From Rhodospirillales bacterium (GTDB lineage: Bacteria; Pseudomonadota; Alphaproteobacteria; Rhodospirillales; GLO-3), in the NCBI GenBank assembly GCA_003354135.1, contig PIVK01000008.1, forward strand, positions 28,842-92,841: a stretch of DNA of 64,000 nt. The letters are read 5' to 3'. The translations under genes and the position numbers were made by a program. Below are positions 8,845 through 18,782 of the stretch, piece by piece (positions within the stretch are counted from its first letter, which is position 1; each line of letters starts with the position of its first letter). The notes beneath the pieces were generated by a model that did not search any database, was not told the DNA's origin, and was given only the letters and a program-made list of their open reading frames with translations.

Positions 8845-9936
8845 TTACTGGATCACGATATTGGGCTTGGTGGTTTTGGACGTGGCCAGGGTTTCCTGCG
8901 CCTTGTCCCATACGCGCCCGGCGATTTTCTTGTAGACCTGGGCGTGCTCGTGCTCCGGGTTGGATACGGTGATGGGGTGGCCGCCGTCCGAGGTCTCGCG
9001 GATCTCGATGTGCAGCGGGATTTCGCCGAGGAACTCCATGCCGAGCAAGTCGGCCTCTTCGCGCGCGCCACCGTGGCCGAAGATCTCGGATCGGTCGCCG
9101 CAACTGGGGCAGAGGAAGTAGCTCATATTCTCGATCAACCCCATCACGGGGACGTCCACCTTGCGGAACATGTTCAGTCCCTTGCGGGCGTCGGCAAGCG
9201 CGATGTCCTGCGGGGTCGAGACGATGACGGCGCCGGTCAGCGGAACCTGCTGGGCCATGGTCAGTTGCACGTCGCCGGTGCCCGGCGGCATGTCGACAAC
9301 CAGTACGTCGAGCTCCCCCCAGTTGACGTCGCGCATCATCTGCACCAGAGCGGACTGGACCATGGGGCCGCGCCAGATGATGGGATTCTCCTCCTCGACG
9401 AAGAAACCGATGGACATGCACTTGACGCCGTGGCCCTCCACGGGATCGAGGCGCACGCCGTCGCTTGATCCCGGCTCCTCGGTGATTCCCATCATGCGGG
9501 GCATGGAAGGGCCGTAGATGTCGGCGTCCAGAAGGCCGACCTCGAGGCCCTGGGAGGCCAAGGCAAGGGCTAGGTTGGCCGACGTGGTCGACTTGCCGAC
9601 GCCACCCTTGCCGGAAGCCACGGCGACGATGGACTTAACGCCGGGCAGCAGCGGGCCTTCCTCGGCCTTCTGGGGTTTCTGGGCCGCGCGCTCCGCAGTC
9701 AGAACCGCGGTGACCGTAAGAACGCCCGGCAAGCCGTGGACGGCTTCCTCGGCGGCCTTGCGAACCGGCTCCATGGTCGCGCCGCGCTGTGGATCGACGA
9801 CGATGGCGAACGAGACGTGGCCTTCTGACTCGTGAAGGCCCTCGATCATGCCCAGTTCGACGATGCTCTTGCCCTGTTCAGGGTCCATGACCTGATTCAG
9901 AACCTCGGTGACTTGTGCCTTGAGAATGTTCGACAT
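8845..9936 (-). CDS. apbC: Mrp/ApbC-family iron-sulfur carrier ATPase
   Basis: 363 residues from ATG 9936, chosen because GGAG sits nine bases upstream; the frame is open to 9951. N-terminal MIP18/DUF59-like domain (about 1-90, VLNQVMDPE), then a P-loop NTPase with deviant Walker A GKGGVGKSTTSANLAL (from about 110), VVDMPPGTGD, and CPSCG, the CxxC that holds a transferable Fe-S cluster. The family (Mrp, ApbC, NBP35, Ind1) delivers Fe-S clusters. It is divergent from hflK across about 170 bases that must hold both promoters. Confidence 0.93.
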   Translation of the reverse strand: MSNILKAQVTEVLNQVMDPEQGKSIVELGMIEGLHESEGHVSFAIVVDPQRGATMEPVRKAAEEAVHGLPGVLTVTAVLTAERAAQKPQKAEEGPLLPGVKSIVAVASGKGGVGKSTTSANLALALASQGLEVGLLDADIYGPSMPRMMGITEEPGSSDGVRLDPVEGHGVKCMSIGFFVEEENPIIWRGPMVQSALVQMMRDVNWGELDVLVVDMPPGTGDVQLTMAQQVPLTGAVIVSTPQDIALADARKGLNMFRKVDVPVMGLIENMSYFLCPSCGDRSEIFGHGGAREEADLLGMEFLGEIPLHIEIRETSDGGHPITVSNPEHEHAQVYKKIAGRVWDKAQETLATSKTTKPNIVIQ

Positions 9937-10105
9937 GCTTAAAAACTCCAAAACTTAACCGATCTCTGGGGGGGGCGGCGGAGTGGTGCGTTGCGTGGTC
10001 CGCCAAGCTGCCCTATAAGCTTGGCTCAGATATAGGGTGGTTAGTTTAGAAAAGCAAAATGCACAGGTTTGTTTTTCGGTAAACTCGGGAAAGGATAGGA
10101 TAAAA

Positions 10106-11209
10106 ATGGCTTGGAAACCGCAAGGTGGCGATGGTGGCGGTCCCTGGAGCAGCGGCCCGTCGGGCGGCGGTGGCGGCATGGGCGGTGGCCCGACGCCTCC
10201 GGACATTGAGGAGATGATCCGGCGCAGCCAGGACAAGTTCAAACGTATGATGCCGGGCGGCGTCGGCACTGGACGGGGCGTTGCCCTCATTGTCGTGGCG
10301 GTGGCGGGCCTCTGGCTGGCCAGCGGCCTTTACCGGGTCAACCCAGGCGAACAGGGCGTGGAGCTGCTGTTCGGAGAATTCGTCAAGAGCACGGGCCCGG
10401 GTCTGCACGTCTGGTTCCCGCCGCCAATCGGCGAGGTGTCCAAGCCCAATGTCGAGCGCACCAACACCACCAGTATCGGATTCCGCAGCGCTTCCGAGAG
10501 GGGACGCCGCAGCGGGATGCGTGACGTGCCTCAGGAAAGCCTGATGCTGACCGGGGATCAGAACATCATCGACGTCGATCTGGTGGTCCAATGGCGCATC
10601 AAGAATGCGGCCGAATTCCTGTTCAACATCCGTGGTCCGGAAGCCACCATCAAGATCGCCGCCGAAAGCGCCATCCGCGAAGTCATGGGGCAGCGGGCCT
10701 TGGAAAAGGCGCTGACCACCGAACGTCAGTCCGTCGAGGCCCAGACAAAGGATCTTCTGCAGACGATCCTTGACGATTACCGTGCCGGCGTGTTCATCGC
10801 CGAGATCAAGCAGCAGAAGGTCGATCCACCGGTCGAGGTCATCGATGCCTTCAACGACGTGCAGCGGGCCAAGCAGGATCGCGAGCGTCAGCAGAACGAG
10901 GCCCTGGCCTATGCCAACGACATCCTCCCCAAGGCCAAGGGTGAGGCGGAACGTATGATCCAGGAAGCCACCGCCTACAGGGAACGGGTGATCAAGGAAG
11001 CCGAAGGTGACGCCAAGCGGTTTTTGTCCGTCTACGAGGCCTATGCCCTGAACAAAGACGTGACCGCCAAGCGTCTCTACCTGGAGCGCATGGAGGATAT
11101 CCTGGGCAATGCCGAGAAGGTCATCGTCGATCAAGACAGCGGCTCAGGGGTGATCCCGTATCTGCCGCTGCCGGAACTTAGGAAACAGGGTGGAGGAGCC
11201 AAGCCATGA
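10106..11209 (+). CDS. hflK: FtsH protease modulator HflK
   Basis: 367 residues from ATG 10106 with AAAGGAT upstream; the frame opens at 10037, but that part is not conserved-looking. A glycine-rich cytoplasmic N-terminus (GGGGGMGGG) precedes one membrane helix (VALIVVAVAGLWLASGLY), then the periplasmic SPFH/band-7 domain. With HflC it forms the large cage around FtsH and modulates membrane protein quality control. Its stop overlaps the hflC start as ATGA. Confidence 0.95.
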   Translation: MAWKPQGGDGGGPWSSGPSGGGGGMGGGPTPPDIEEMIRRSQDKFKRMMPGGVGTGRGVALIVVAVAGLWLASGLYRVNPGEQGVELLFGEFVKSTGPGLHVWFPPPIGEVSKPNVERTNTTSIGFRSASERGRRSGMRDVPQESLMLTGDQNIIDVDLVVQWRIKNAAEFLFNIRGPEATIKIAAESAIREVMGQRALEKALTTERQSVEAQTKDLLQTILDDYRAGVFIAEIKQQKVDPPVEVIDAFNDVQRAKQDRERQQNEALAYANDILPKAKGEAERMIQEATAYRERVIKEAEGDAKRFLSVYEAYALNKDVTAKRLYLERMEDILGNAEKVIVDQDSGSGVIPYLPLPELRKQGGGAKP

Positions 11210-12078
11210 AGAAGTCTCTCGCGGTTTTCGGCCTGATCGTCGTCCTCGGCGGTTTCGCGGCCTTCACCATGCTGTTCACCGTGCACCAAACCCGGCAGGC
11301 CCTGGTGCTGCAGTTCGGTAACCCCATCGATGTCGAGCGGGATCCGGGGCTTAAGTTCAAGCTGCCCTGGCAGAACGTCGAGTTCTACGACCGCCGGATT
11401 CTCGATCTCGACCCGCCGGGCCAGGAAGTTCTGCTGACGGATCAGAAGCGCATCATCGTCGACAGTTTTGCCCGCTACCGGATTGTCGACCCGCTGGAGT
11501 TCCGAAAGAGGGCCTCCACCGACGCCAACTTCCGCCAAGTGTTCGGCAACCAGCTTAACTCGGCGGTCCGCTCCGAGGTTGCCAAGTCCTCGCTGGCCGA
11601 CATGCTGAGCGAGAAGCGCAGCGAGATCATGAACCGGATCACCAACCAGCTCAAAGCCCAGGCGCCGAACTTCGGCATAGAGGTTATTGACGTGCGCATC
11701 GGTCGCACCGACCTGCCGGAGGCCACCTCCCAGGCGGTGTACAGCCGCATGAAGTCCGAACGCGTGGCCCAGGCGGCCCAGCTCCGCGCCGAGGGCGCCG
11801 AGCTTAAGGTCAAGACCCAGGCCATGGCGGACCGCGAGCGTACGGTGATCATTGCCGAAGCCAAGAAAACCTCTCAGATCCTGCGCGGTGAAGGAGAGGG
11901 CAAGAAGACCCGGATCCTCAATAAGGCTTATGGTCGGGACCCGGAGTTCTTTGACCTCTACCGGACTCTGGAATCCTACGGCGTGGCCTTCAAGGACGGG
12001 ACGACCATGATCCTCAAGCCGGACTCCGAGTACTTCCGGTTCTTCGGCAAGGCCCGCGACAACACCCTGGGACGGTAG
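11206..12078 (+). CDS. hflC: FtsH protease modulator HflC
   Basis: 290 residues with an N-terminal membrane anchor (VFGLIVVLGGFAAFTMLF) and an SPFH/band-7 domain containing NVEFYDRRILDLD and RIGRTDLPE, followed by a helical region. It partners HflK in the FtsH complex. Overlap with hflK by four bases and the following DUF2065 and Do-protease genes make one envelope quality-control operon. Confidence 0.95.
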   Translation: MKKSLAVFGLIVVLGGFAAFTMLFTVHQTRQALVLQFGNPIDVERDPGLKFKLPWQNVEFYDRRILDLDPPGQEVLLTDQKRIIVDSFARYRIVDPLEFRKRASTDANFRQVFGNQLNSAVRSEVAKSSLADMLSEKRSEIMNRITNQLKAQAPNFGIEVIDVRIGRTDLPEATSQAVYSRMKSERVAQAAQLRAEGAELKVKTQAMADRERTVIIAEAKKTSQILRGEGEGKKTRILNKAYGRDPEFFDLYRTLESYGVAFKDGTTMILKPDSEYFRFFGKARDNTLGR

Positions 12079-12091
12079 CCCGGGGCGGGAC

Positions 12092-12277
12092 ATGGCCGAC
12101 TTCATCACGGCGCTGGGATTGGTGCTGGTTATCGAAGGGGTAGCCTACGCCCTGTTTCCGGACGCCATGAAGCGGATGATGGTCCAGATTCTGGAGATGC
12201 CGACGCCGACGCTCCGTACCGCGAGTGTTACGGCGGCGGTCATTGGGGTCGGCATCGTCTGGATGGTACGGGGCTGA
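12092..12277 (+). CDS. DUF2065 small membrane protein
   Basis: 61 residues, with two hydrophobic segments (ITALGLVLVIEGVAYALF and SVTAAVIGVGIVWMV), the usual size and pattern of DUF2065 (YjeT) proteins, which commonly follow hflC. The molecular function is unknown. It starts 13 bases after hflC. Confidence 0.85.
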   Translation: MADFITALGLVLVIEGVAYALFPDAMKRMMVQILEMPTPTLRTASVTAAVIGVGIVWMVRG

Positions 12278-12391
12278 GATATGCGGCCCGTTCACCATTG
12301 CGTGAACGGGGTTGCACGTCACAGTTTGACCATATTCGGCTCCCATATGGGGCATCGACAACGCATTGATCGACGCATGGAGAAGCATGCC

Positions 12392-13894
12392 ATGAGTTAC
12401 ATCCATAAACCTTCCGTCCCGGTTGCTGCGGTTGCTGCGGTTCCTGCGGGCCGTTGGCTGACGACGCTGCTGGCTGTGCTCGCCATGATGGCGGCGGCCG
12501 CTCAGGCCCAGGCCCGTCCGGCGCCGGACAGCTTTGCCGACCTGGCCGAAAAATTGTTGCCGGCGGTCGTGAACATCTCTACGTCCCAGACCATCAAAGG
12601 CCGCGAACTCCCTGAGATTCCCCAGCTCCCTCCGGGATCGCCCTTCAAGGAGTTCTTCCACGAGTTCTTCGATCGCGGCAAGTCCCCGCAGCGGCAACGC
12701 AAGGCAACATCGTTAGGGTCCGGTTTCATTATCGATGCCAAGGGCTACGTGGTTACCAACAACCACGTCATCCAGGATGCCGATGCTATTACCGTGGTGT
12801 TGCAGGACAACGCCCGACTGGAGGCTGAGCTGGTGGGGCGTGATGCCAAGACCGATCTCGCCGTTCTCAAGATCAAACCACAGGGCGAGCTGACCGCAGT
12901 CACGTTCGGCAATTCCGACGAGACCAGGGTCGGAGACTGGGTGCTGGCCATCGGCAACCCCTTCGGTTTGGGTGGAACGGTGACGGCCGGCATCGTCTCT
13001 GCCCGTGGGCGCGACATAAACTCCGGCCCCTATGACGACTTTATCCAGACCGACGCCTCCATCAACCGCGGCAATTCGGGCGGCCCAATGTTCAACATGA
13101 AGGGCGAAGTGATCGGCATCAATACGGCGATTTATTCACCCTCCGGCGGCAGCGTCGGCATCGGCTTCGCCATTCCGTCGCTTTCGGCCAGGAACGTCAT
13201 TGCCCAGCTCATCAAGCACGGTGAAGTCAAACGGGGCTGGCTCGGTGTCCACATTCAGACGGTGAGCGACGAGATCGCCGAAAGCCTGGGCATGAAGGAG
13301 ACCCGGGGAGCGCTGGTGGCCAACGTCATCGACGGCAGCCCGGCCGCCAAGGCCAAGATCCGGCCCGGTGATGTGATTCTCCAATTCGACGGCCGGCAGA
13401 TTCAGGAAATGCGGAAACTGCCGCGCATGGTGGCGGAAACCCCGGTGGGACGCAAAGTGGATGTGGTCCTGTGGCGCAACGGCCGTCCCGTCCAGGTCAA
13501 GGTCCTTCTCGACGAACTCGACGAAGGCGAGGAAGAAATCGCGTCGCGCAACGGCAATTCCAAGGGGCCCAAAGGCGCCGCCGTCGAGGTGCCCGAGTTG
13601 GGGCTTCTGCTCTCTGCGGTGACCGACAAGTTGCGGGAGCGTTTCGAGCTTGGCGAAGGGGTGACCGGTGTCGTGGTGAGCGGCGTTGCCTCCGAAGGGC
13701 CCGCGGCCGAGAAGGGTATCCGCCCGGGCAACCTCATCATCCAGGTCAACCACAAGCCGGTCGCGACCCCAAAGGAGGCCAAGGCCGAAGTCGATGCGGT
13801 CCTGAAACAGAACCCAAACACGCCCATTCTACTCAACGTTCGTGGCCAGGGCGGACCGCGCTTCGTCGCTATCCGCCCGGCGGAGAAAAAGTAG
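12392..13894 (+). CDS. degP: Periplasmic serine protease of the Do/DegP family
   Basis: 500 residues from ATG 12392, which has GGAGAA seven bases upstream; the frame is open to 12281. A signal peptide ends near AAAAQAQA. The trypsin-like domain carries the triad H125 (NNHVIQD), D155 (KTDLAVL) and S229 (GNSGGPM). Two PDZ domains follow (about 285-375 and 405-490). It degrades or chaperones misfolded envelope proteins. The place after hflKC supports a joint role in envelope proteostasis. DegP, DegQ and MucD cannot be separated from sequence alone. Confidence 0.93.
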   Translation: MSYIHKPSVPVAAVAAVPAGRWLTTLLAVLAMMAAAAQAQARPAPDSFADLAEKLLPAVVNISTSQTIKGRELPEIPQLPPGSPFKEFFHEFFDRGKSPQRQRKATSLGSGFIIDAKGYVVTNNHVIQDADAITVVLQDNARLEAELVGRDAKTDLAVLKIKPQGELTAVTFGNSDETRVGDWVLAIGNPFGLGGTVTAGIVSARGRDINSGPYDDFIQTDASINRGNSGGPMFNMKGEVIGINTAIYSPSGGSVGIGFAIPSLSARNVIAQLIKHGEVKRGWLGVHIQTVSDEIAESLGMKETRGALVANVIDGSPAAKAKIRPGDVILQFDGRQIQEMRKLPRMVAETPVGRKVDVVLWRNGRPVQVKVLLDELDEGEEEIASRNGNSKGPKGAAVEVPELGLLLSAVTDKLRERFELGEGVTGVVVSGVASEGPAAEKGIRPGNLIIQVNHKPVATPKEAKAEVDAVLKQNPNTPILLNVRGQGGPRFVAIRPAEKK

Positions 13895-13920
13895 AGGCTT
13901 TCACCGCATTTTGGATAAGA

Positions 13921-13954
13921 GAGACGGCCCTCCTCGGGGGCCGTCTCTTTCTTT
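13921..13954 (+). terminator. Rho-independent terminator after the hflKC-degP operon
   Basis: A perfect 10-bp stem (GAGACGGCCC at 13921-13930 with its complement at 13938-13947) and a 7-base loop are followed by TTTCTTTTT. It starts 26 bases after the protease stop codon. Confidence 0.9.
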
Positions 13955-14028
13955 TTGCGCTCCCGGCGAAAAGTTGTTAGGAATCTAAATCAACAACCCG
14001 CACATACCCAAGACCGAGGGGACCGGCC

Positions 14029-15399
14029 GTGACCGACGAAACCTTAAAGTACAACCTGCCCGAGGACCGCATCCCGAAGGCTTGGTACAACATTGTCGCC
14101 GACCTGCCCGAACCCTTGGCGCCGGTGCTGCATCCGGGTACCGGCCAGCCTGTCGGGCCCGACGACTTGGCGCCCCTGTTTCCCATGGCGCTCATCGCCC
14201 AGGAAGTGAGCGCCGAACGCGAGATCGAAATCCCTGAGCCTGTGCGCGAGGTGCTCAAGCTGTGGCGTCCCTCGCCGCTCTACCGTGCGCGGCGCCTGGA
14301 GCAGGCTTTGGATACCCCGGCCAAGATCTACTACAAGTACGAAGGCGTCAGCCCGTCGGGCTCGCACAAGCCCAACACGGCGGTGGCCCAGGCCTTCTAC
14401 AACGCCGAGGAAGGCACCAAACGGCTCTCCACCGAGACCGGGGCGGGGCAGTGGGGTTCGTCGCTGGCCTTCGCAGGGTCCTTGTTCGGCCTGCCGGTCG
14501 ACGTCTACATGGTCAAGATCAGCTACCAGCAGAAACCCTACCGGCGGTCGCTGATGGAGACTTACGGAGCGCGTTGCGTCGCCAGCCCATCCGAAGAGAC
14601 AGAATCCGGACGCAACATTCTGGCCGAGAACCCGGACTCCACCGGCTCGCTTGGCATCGCCATCTCGGAAGCGGTCGAGGTGGCGGCAAAGAACCCGGAT
14701 ACCAAGTATGCCCTAGGCTCGGTGCTCAACCATGTGCTTCTGCACCAGAGCATCATCGGGCTTGAGGCCATCGAGCAATTCGACATGGCGGGCGACTATC
14801 CCGATATCGTGGTCGGCTGTGCCGGTGGCGGTTCCAACCTCGCCGGCCTTGCCTTCCCCTTCCTGGGGCGCAAGCTCCGGGGCGGCGAGGACGTCAAGGT
14901 GCTTGCGGTCGAGCCCACCGCCTGCCCGACCCTGACCCGGGGCAAATACGCCTACGATTTTGGCGACACGGCGAACCTGACGCCGTTGGTCAAGATGTAT
15001 ACTCTGGGCTCCACCTTCGTGCCCGAAGGCATCCACGCGGGCGGGCTTCGTTATCACGGCATGGCGCCGCTGGTGAGCCACGTGCTCGACTTGGGCCTGT
15101 TGGAGGCCCGTGCCGAGCCGCAGTTGGACTGCTTCGCCGCCGGTGTCCAGTTCGCCCGTGCCGAAGGCATCGTGCCGGCACCCGAGTCGACCCATGCGGT
15201 GAAGGAGGGAATCGATGAGGCGCTTAAATGCAAGGAGGAGGGCGTCAGCCGTACCATTCTTATCGGCCTCTCGGGCCACGGGCACTTCGACATGCAGGCC
15301 TATACGGATTATTTCTCCGGCAAGCTCGAGGATCACGCCCACGACCAGAAAGCTTTGCGGGAGTCTATTGCGCTGCTGCCCCACGTCGCTGCCGAGTAG
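14029..15399 (+). CDS. trpB2: TrpB2-type tryptophan synthase beta-like enzyme
   Basis: 456 residues, longer than TrpB1 and with the N-terminal extension of the TrpB2 group. PLP-binding K114 lies in GSHKPNTAV, the phosphate-binding glycine loop is [11 protein letters not shown], and TETGAGQWG is present. The enzyme condenses indole with serine. TrpB2 proteins often work without a TrpA partner, and no trpA is nearby. It is preceded by the terminator and has its own promoter region. Confidence 0.92.
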   Translation: MTDETLKYNLPEDRIPKAWYNIVADLPEPLAPVLHPGTGQPVGPDDLAPLFPMALIAQEVSAEREIEIPEPVREVLKLWRPSPLYRARRLEQALDTPAKIYYKYEGVSPSGSHKPNTAVAQAFYNAEEGTKRLSTETGAGQWGSSLAFAGSLFGLPVDVYMVKISYQQKPYRRSLMETYGARCVASPSEETESGRNILAENPDSTGSLGIAISEAVEVAAKNPDTKYALGSVLNHVLLHQSIIGLEAIEQFDMAGDYPDIVVGCAGGGSNLAGLAFPFLGRKLRGGEDVKVLAVEPTACPTLTRGKYAYDFGDTANLTPLVKMYTLGSTFVPEGIHAGGLRYHGMAPLVSHVLDLGLLEARAEPQLDCFAAGVQFARAEGIVPAPESTHAVKEGIDEALKCKEEGVSRTILIGLSGHGHFDMQAYTDYFSGKLEDHAHDQKALRESIALLPHVAAE

Positions 15400-15487
15400 C
15401 ACCGTCGAATAGGGGCGCGGAAGGGTTCCTTCTCGCCCCGTCCCGTGCTATCCCCGGGACAGTTTTCTGAACGTGAGGATCCGTTTC

Positions 15488-16735
15488 GTGACCCCACCCC
15501 TGGTCCAGCCGTTTACCGGTCTCCGCCCGACGTCCGACACCGCCCAACACGTGGTGGCGCCGCCCTATGACGTGTTGAATGCCGCCGAGGCCCGCGAGAA
15601 GGCCCAGGGCAAGCCGCTGAGCTTCCTTCACGTCTCCAAGCCCGAAATCGACCTCGATGAAGGCGTTGATGTCCATGCACCCGAGGTCTACACCAAGGGA
15701 GCGGAGAACCTGGCCCGAATGATCTCTGACGGTGCCCTGGTTCGCGATGCTGCGCCGCGTTACTACGTTTACCGCATGACGATGGGGGATCACGTACAGA
15801 CCGGTGTGGTGTTGGGCGCCTCCGTGGCGGCGTACGACGAAAACCGTATCCGCAAGCACGAACTGACCCGCCCCGCAAAAGAGGGTGACCGCGTCCGCCA
15901 GATCGAGGCATGCCTGGCCCAGACCGGCCCGGTGCTGCTGGCACATCAGCCATCAAGGGCCGTCAAGACGATCACCGATCGCGTGACCGAAGGCTTGCCC
16001 GCCTATGACGTCGTGGGCGACGGCGGTGTACGCCATGCGTTGTGGGTTGTGGACGGGGCCGGCGATGTGACGGCGGTCAGCGAAGCCTTCAATGCAATGG
16101 AGGCACTCTATATTGCCGACGGGCACCACCGGTCCGCCGCAGCCTCCCGGGTTGCCGCCACGTTGCGCGCCCGCCATCCCGACGCCGGGGTGGAGGCGCC
16201 GTGGCAGTCCTTCCTCACCGTCTCGTTTCCCAAGGACGAGATGCTGATCCTCGATTACAACCGGGTCGTCACCCACCTGAACGGTCTGAGCCCCGAAGAC
16301 TTCTTGGCACGTATCGATGAGTCGTTCACCGTTCAGGCCATGTCCGTCCAGGCCAAGCCCGGACGGCGGCGCGAAGTCGGCCTCTACCTGGCGGGGCAGT
16401 GGTATCGGCTTACCATCAAGGAAGTCCCCGGCCCCGACACCCCGCCGGCAGAGAGCCTGGACGTGAGCCTGCTGTCCACATACCTCCTCGATCCGGTCTT
16501 GGGGATTCAAGATCTCCGCACAGACAAGCGTATCGACTTCGTTGGAGGCATGCGCGGCCTGGATGAATTGGAACGCCGGGTCGACAGTGGCGAAATGGCC
16601 GCCGCTTTCGCCATGTACCCAACCAGCATGGACGAACTGATGGCGGTTGCCGAGGCAGGCCAGATCATGCCGCCAAAATCAACTTGGTTCGAGCCGAAAC
16701 TGGCCGACGGCATGGTGTCGTTGGCCTTTGGCTAA
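15488..16735 (+). CDS. DUF1015 family protein (SerK/ParB-fold-like)
   Basis: 415 residues from GTG 15488, chosen because TGAGGAT lies seven bases upstream; an in-frame GTG at 15473 overlaps that site. Conserved segments VVAPPYDVL near the N-terminus and YIADGHHRSAAASRVA near the middle mark DUF1015. Some relatives are ADP- or ATP-dependent free serine kinases (SerK, SbnI). Whether this bacterial member has that activity is not shown by the sequence. It follows TrpB2 on the same strand. Confidence 0.85.
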   Translation: MTPPLVQPFTGLRPTSDTAQHVVAPPYDVLNAAEAREKAQGKPLSFLHVSKPEIDLDEGVDVHAPEVYTKGAENLARMISDGALVRDAAPRYYVYRMTMGDHVQTGVVLGASVAAYDENRIRKHELTRPAKEGDRVRQIEACLAQTGPVLLAHQPSRAVKTITDRVTEGLPAYDVVGDGGVRHALWVVDGAGDVTAVSEAFNAMEALYIADGHHRSAAASRVAATLRARHPDAGVEAPWQSFLTVSFPKDEMLILDYNRVVTHLNGLSPEDFLARIDESFTVQAMSVQAKPGRRREVGLYLAGQWYRLTIKEVPGPDTPPAESLDVSLLSTYLLDPVLGIQDLRTDKRIDFVGGMRGLDELERRVDSGEMAAAFAMYPTSMDELMAVAEAGQIMPPKSTWFEPKLADGMVSLAFG

Positions 16736-16785
16736 TGTCCTGATCAAATCCGAAGTTCGAAAAACGCTTGCCCCATTTCGGGACA

Positions 16786-17466
16786 CTAGAGTTTCACGAT
16801 CCCGGCCACGATCCCGGCCGCAATCGCCAAGATCAGGGGTGCGCGCCACCAGGGGATGGAGAACGGCGGTGGCGGGCTCTTCCCGTCCGCCACCCGCTTA
16901 ACGCCGGTAATCATGGGCGTAACCAGGTCCTCGCCACGGAGGCGGTAATAGACCACCGCCGCCAGGTGAGCGCCGATCAGAACGAATAGGGTATTGCCGG
17001 CCCAGTCATGGACAATGCTCAGGCGGTTGCTCCAGGTCTTGCCCACCAGTCCCGCCAACGGCCCCTCGGTAAAAATGTCGTCGTTAGCGAACAATCCCGA
17101 CGCGGCGAGTAGGCCCAGAGTCGCCAGCATGGCCAGCACCGACAATGCGCCCAAAGGATTGTGTCCCGGGCCCGACCACTCTCCCCTAAGGTAAGCCCGG
17201 ATCACCTGTGGACCGCGGACGAAGCCGGAAAACCGCGCGTGCCGCCCACCGACGAAACCCCAGGCGAGGCGAAACAGAATCAGGGTCAGGACGGCGTAGC
17301 CAACCAGCAGGTGCCAGTCCATCTGCCACAATCCGCCGGTCTTGCCTGCGTAAACATTAAAGACCACCGACCCGACCACGGCCCAGTGGAATAGCCGAAT
17401 CGGCAGATCCCAGACCGGAATAGGCCGTGTGGCAGGCGGGAGAGACGGGTCGGCGGAGGGTGCCAT
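16786..17466 (-). CDS. Cytochrome b561-type di-heme membrane protein
   Basis: 226 residues with four main hydrophobic helices. Histidines at the expected places (LFHWAVVGS, WHLLVGYAVL, IVHDWAGNTLFVLIGAHLAA) would ligate two b hemes. The PIPVWDLPIRLFHW start is typical of the bacterial b561/Ni-Fe-hydrogenase cytochrome b family, which passes electrons between quinone and periplasmic c-type cytochromes. No partner cytochrome or hydrogenase gene is adjacent. It is divergent from the LysM gene across a short region holding a 24-bp triplet repeat. Confidence 0.9.
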   Translation of the reverse strand: MAPSADPSLPPATRPIPVWDLPIRLFHWAVVGSVVFNVYAGKTGGLWQMDWHLLVGYAVLTLILFRLAWGFVGGRHARFSGFVRGPQVIRAYLRGEWSGPGHNPLGALSVLAMLATLGLLAASGLFANDDIFTEGPLAGLVGKTWSNRLSIVHDWAGNTLFVLIGAHLAAVVYYRLRGEDLVTPMITGVKRVADGKSPPPPFSIPWWRAPLILAIAAGIVAGIVKL

Positions 17467-17478
17467 ATGCTTTATTTT

Positions 17479-17550
17479 CCAGGCTTCGCCCAGAAGGTCA
17501 AGCCAGGTTTCGCCCAGAAGGTCGAGCCAGGCTTCGCCCAGAAGTTCTAG
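17479..17550. repeat. Three tandem 24-bp repeats
   Basis: Three back-to-back units at 17479, 17503 and 17527. The shared core is AGGYTTCGCCCAGAAG, and the units differ at only a few positions. They lie between the divergent cytochrome b561 and LysM genes. They could be protein-binding sites or simple slippage. There are no spacers, so it is not CRISPR. Confidence 0.85.
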
Positions 17551-17622
17551 AACGGGCGTTGCACACCCTCGGAGGCCGTAGTATTACCTTTCGCCTTGGA
17601 AGACGGGGTAACGGAGATATCG

Positions 17623-18675
17623 GTGAACCGGCCACTCTTGATTGCCGCGCTGGGCCTTGTGGTCGTCGTGTCCGCCATCGCCCTCAACTATCTTGCCTTC
17701 CAAGAGGAAGGCCGTCCCCCCGTGCCACCTCCTGCCCCGCAGGCTGCGGCACAAAAGGCGGACCCGTCCTTGAAATCGGCGTCTCCTTCGGCGGCCCGGT
17801 CCACCATCTCATCTCGGACCCCACCGCCGTCGGCACCTAGCTTCGACGTGGTGCGGATCACCCTCGAAGGCGACGCGGTCATCGCCGGACGGGCTGAACC
17901 GGACAGCGTGGTGGATATCCGGGACGGCGACAAGGTTATCGGCCGCATCAAGGCGGACGATAACGGCGAATGGGTCTTCCTTCCGGAGACGCCCCTCCTG
18001 GCCCCGGGCAACCACCGCCTGAGCCTGGAAATGCAGGTCACCGGGTTCGACCCTATTCCGTCCGAGAAGGTGGTCGTTCTGGTGGTGCCGGAGCCGGAAA
18101 AGGACATTGCCGGCGAAGACGCCGACGAGCCGGAGTCCAAGGCCCTGGCCCTGGCCGTCCCGCGCGAGGGACACGGCGCCAGCCGCATTCTGCAAAGCCC
18201 GACGACGCGGGCCCCAGACCTCAAACTCGCGGTCGACGTGGTCGACTACGACGACGAGGGAAATCTCGCCATCAGCGGCCGCGCGGGTGCCGGGACCTCC
18301 GTGTACCTCTACCTCGACGGTCGCTTCATCGGACGCGCGGAAGCCGACGGGGACGGCGCCTGGACCCTAAGCCCGAAGGGCAAAGTGGCGCCGGGACTTT
18401 ACCCGCTCCGGGCCGACCAGTTGGACCCGAAGGGCAAGGTGGTGGCGCGGGTCTCTTTGCCCTTCTCGATAGCCGAGCCCATTACCGACATGACTGCCGG
18501 TAGCTTTATCGTCGTACAGCCGGGCAACAGCCTGTGGAGGCTGGCGCGCAAGCTCTATGGGTCTGGTTTCAGCTATACGGTCATTTTTAAGGCCAATAAG
18601 GACCAGATCCGCGATCCAGACTTGATTTATCCGGGGCAAGTTTTCACCCTTCCCGTGGGTCAGAAATCCCCCTGA
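17623..18675 (+). CDS. Membrane-anchored LysM protein with Ig-like repeats
   Basis: 350 residues from GTG 17623, with CGGAG six bases upstream. One N-terminal membrane helix (LLIAALGLVVVVSAIALNYL), a proline-rich linker, two bacterial Ig-like modules (about 65-140 and 185-275, each with GDxxIGRxxADxxGxW-type turns), and a C-terminal LysM domain (VVQPGNSLWRLARKLYG to IYPGQVFTLP). It probably sits in the inner membrane and reaches the peptidoglycan. The enzymatic role is unknown; none of the domains is catalytic. Confidence 0.88.
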   Translation: MNRPLLIAALGLVVVVSAIALNYLAFQEEGRPPVPPPAPQAAAQKADPSLKSASPSAARSTISSRTPPPSAPSFDVVRITLEGDAVIAGRAEPDSVVDIRDGDKVIGRIKADDNGEWVFLPETPLLAPGNHRLSLEMQVTGFDPIPSEKVVVLVVPEPEKDIAGEDADEPESKALALAVPREGHGASRILQSPTTRAPDLKLAVDVVDYDDEGNLAISGRAGAGTSVYLYLDGRFIGRAEADGDGAWTLSPKGKVAPGLYPLRADQLDPKGKVVARVSLPFSIAEPITDMTAGSFIVVQPGNSLWRLARKLYGSGFSYTVIFKANKDQIRDPDLIYPGQVFTLPVGQKSP

Positions 18676-18782
18676 TGTCTGTCCTTGCGGAATCCCGAGA
18701 AATTCCCCTTGGCAGATGGAAAGGGTTCGGGTAAAAGGTTCTTGACGCTGTTTATAATAATTCAAAAAAATGGAGCAACACC

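Noticed and set aside
17479..17550. CRISPR array
   Set aside because: Only three directly abutting units, no spacers and no cas genes.
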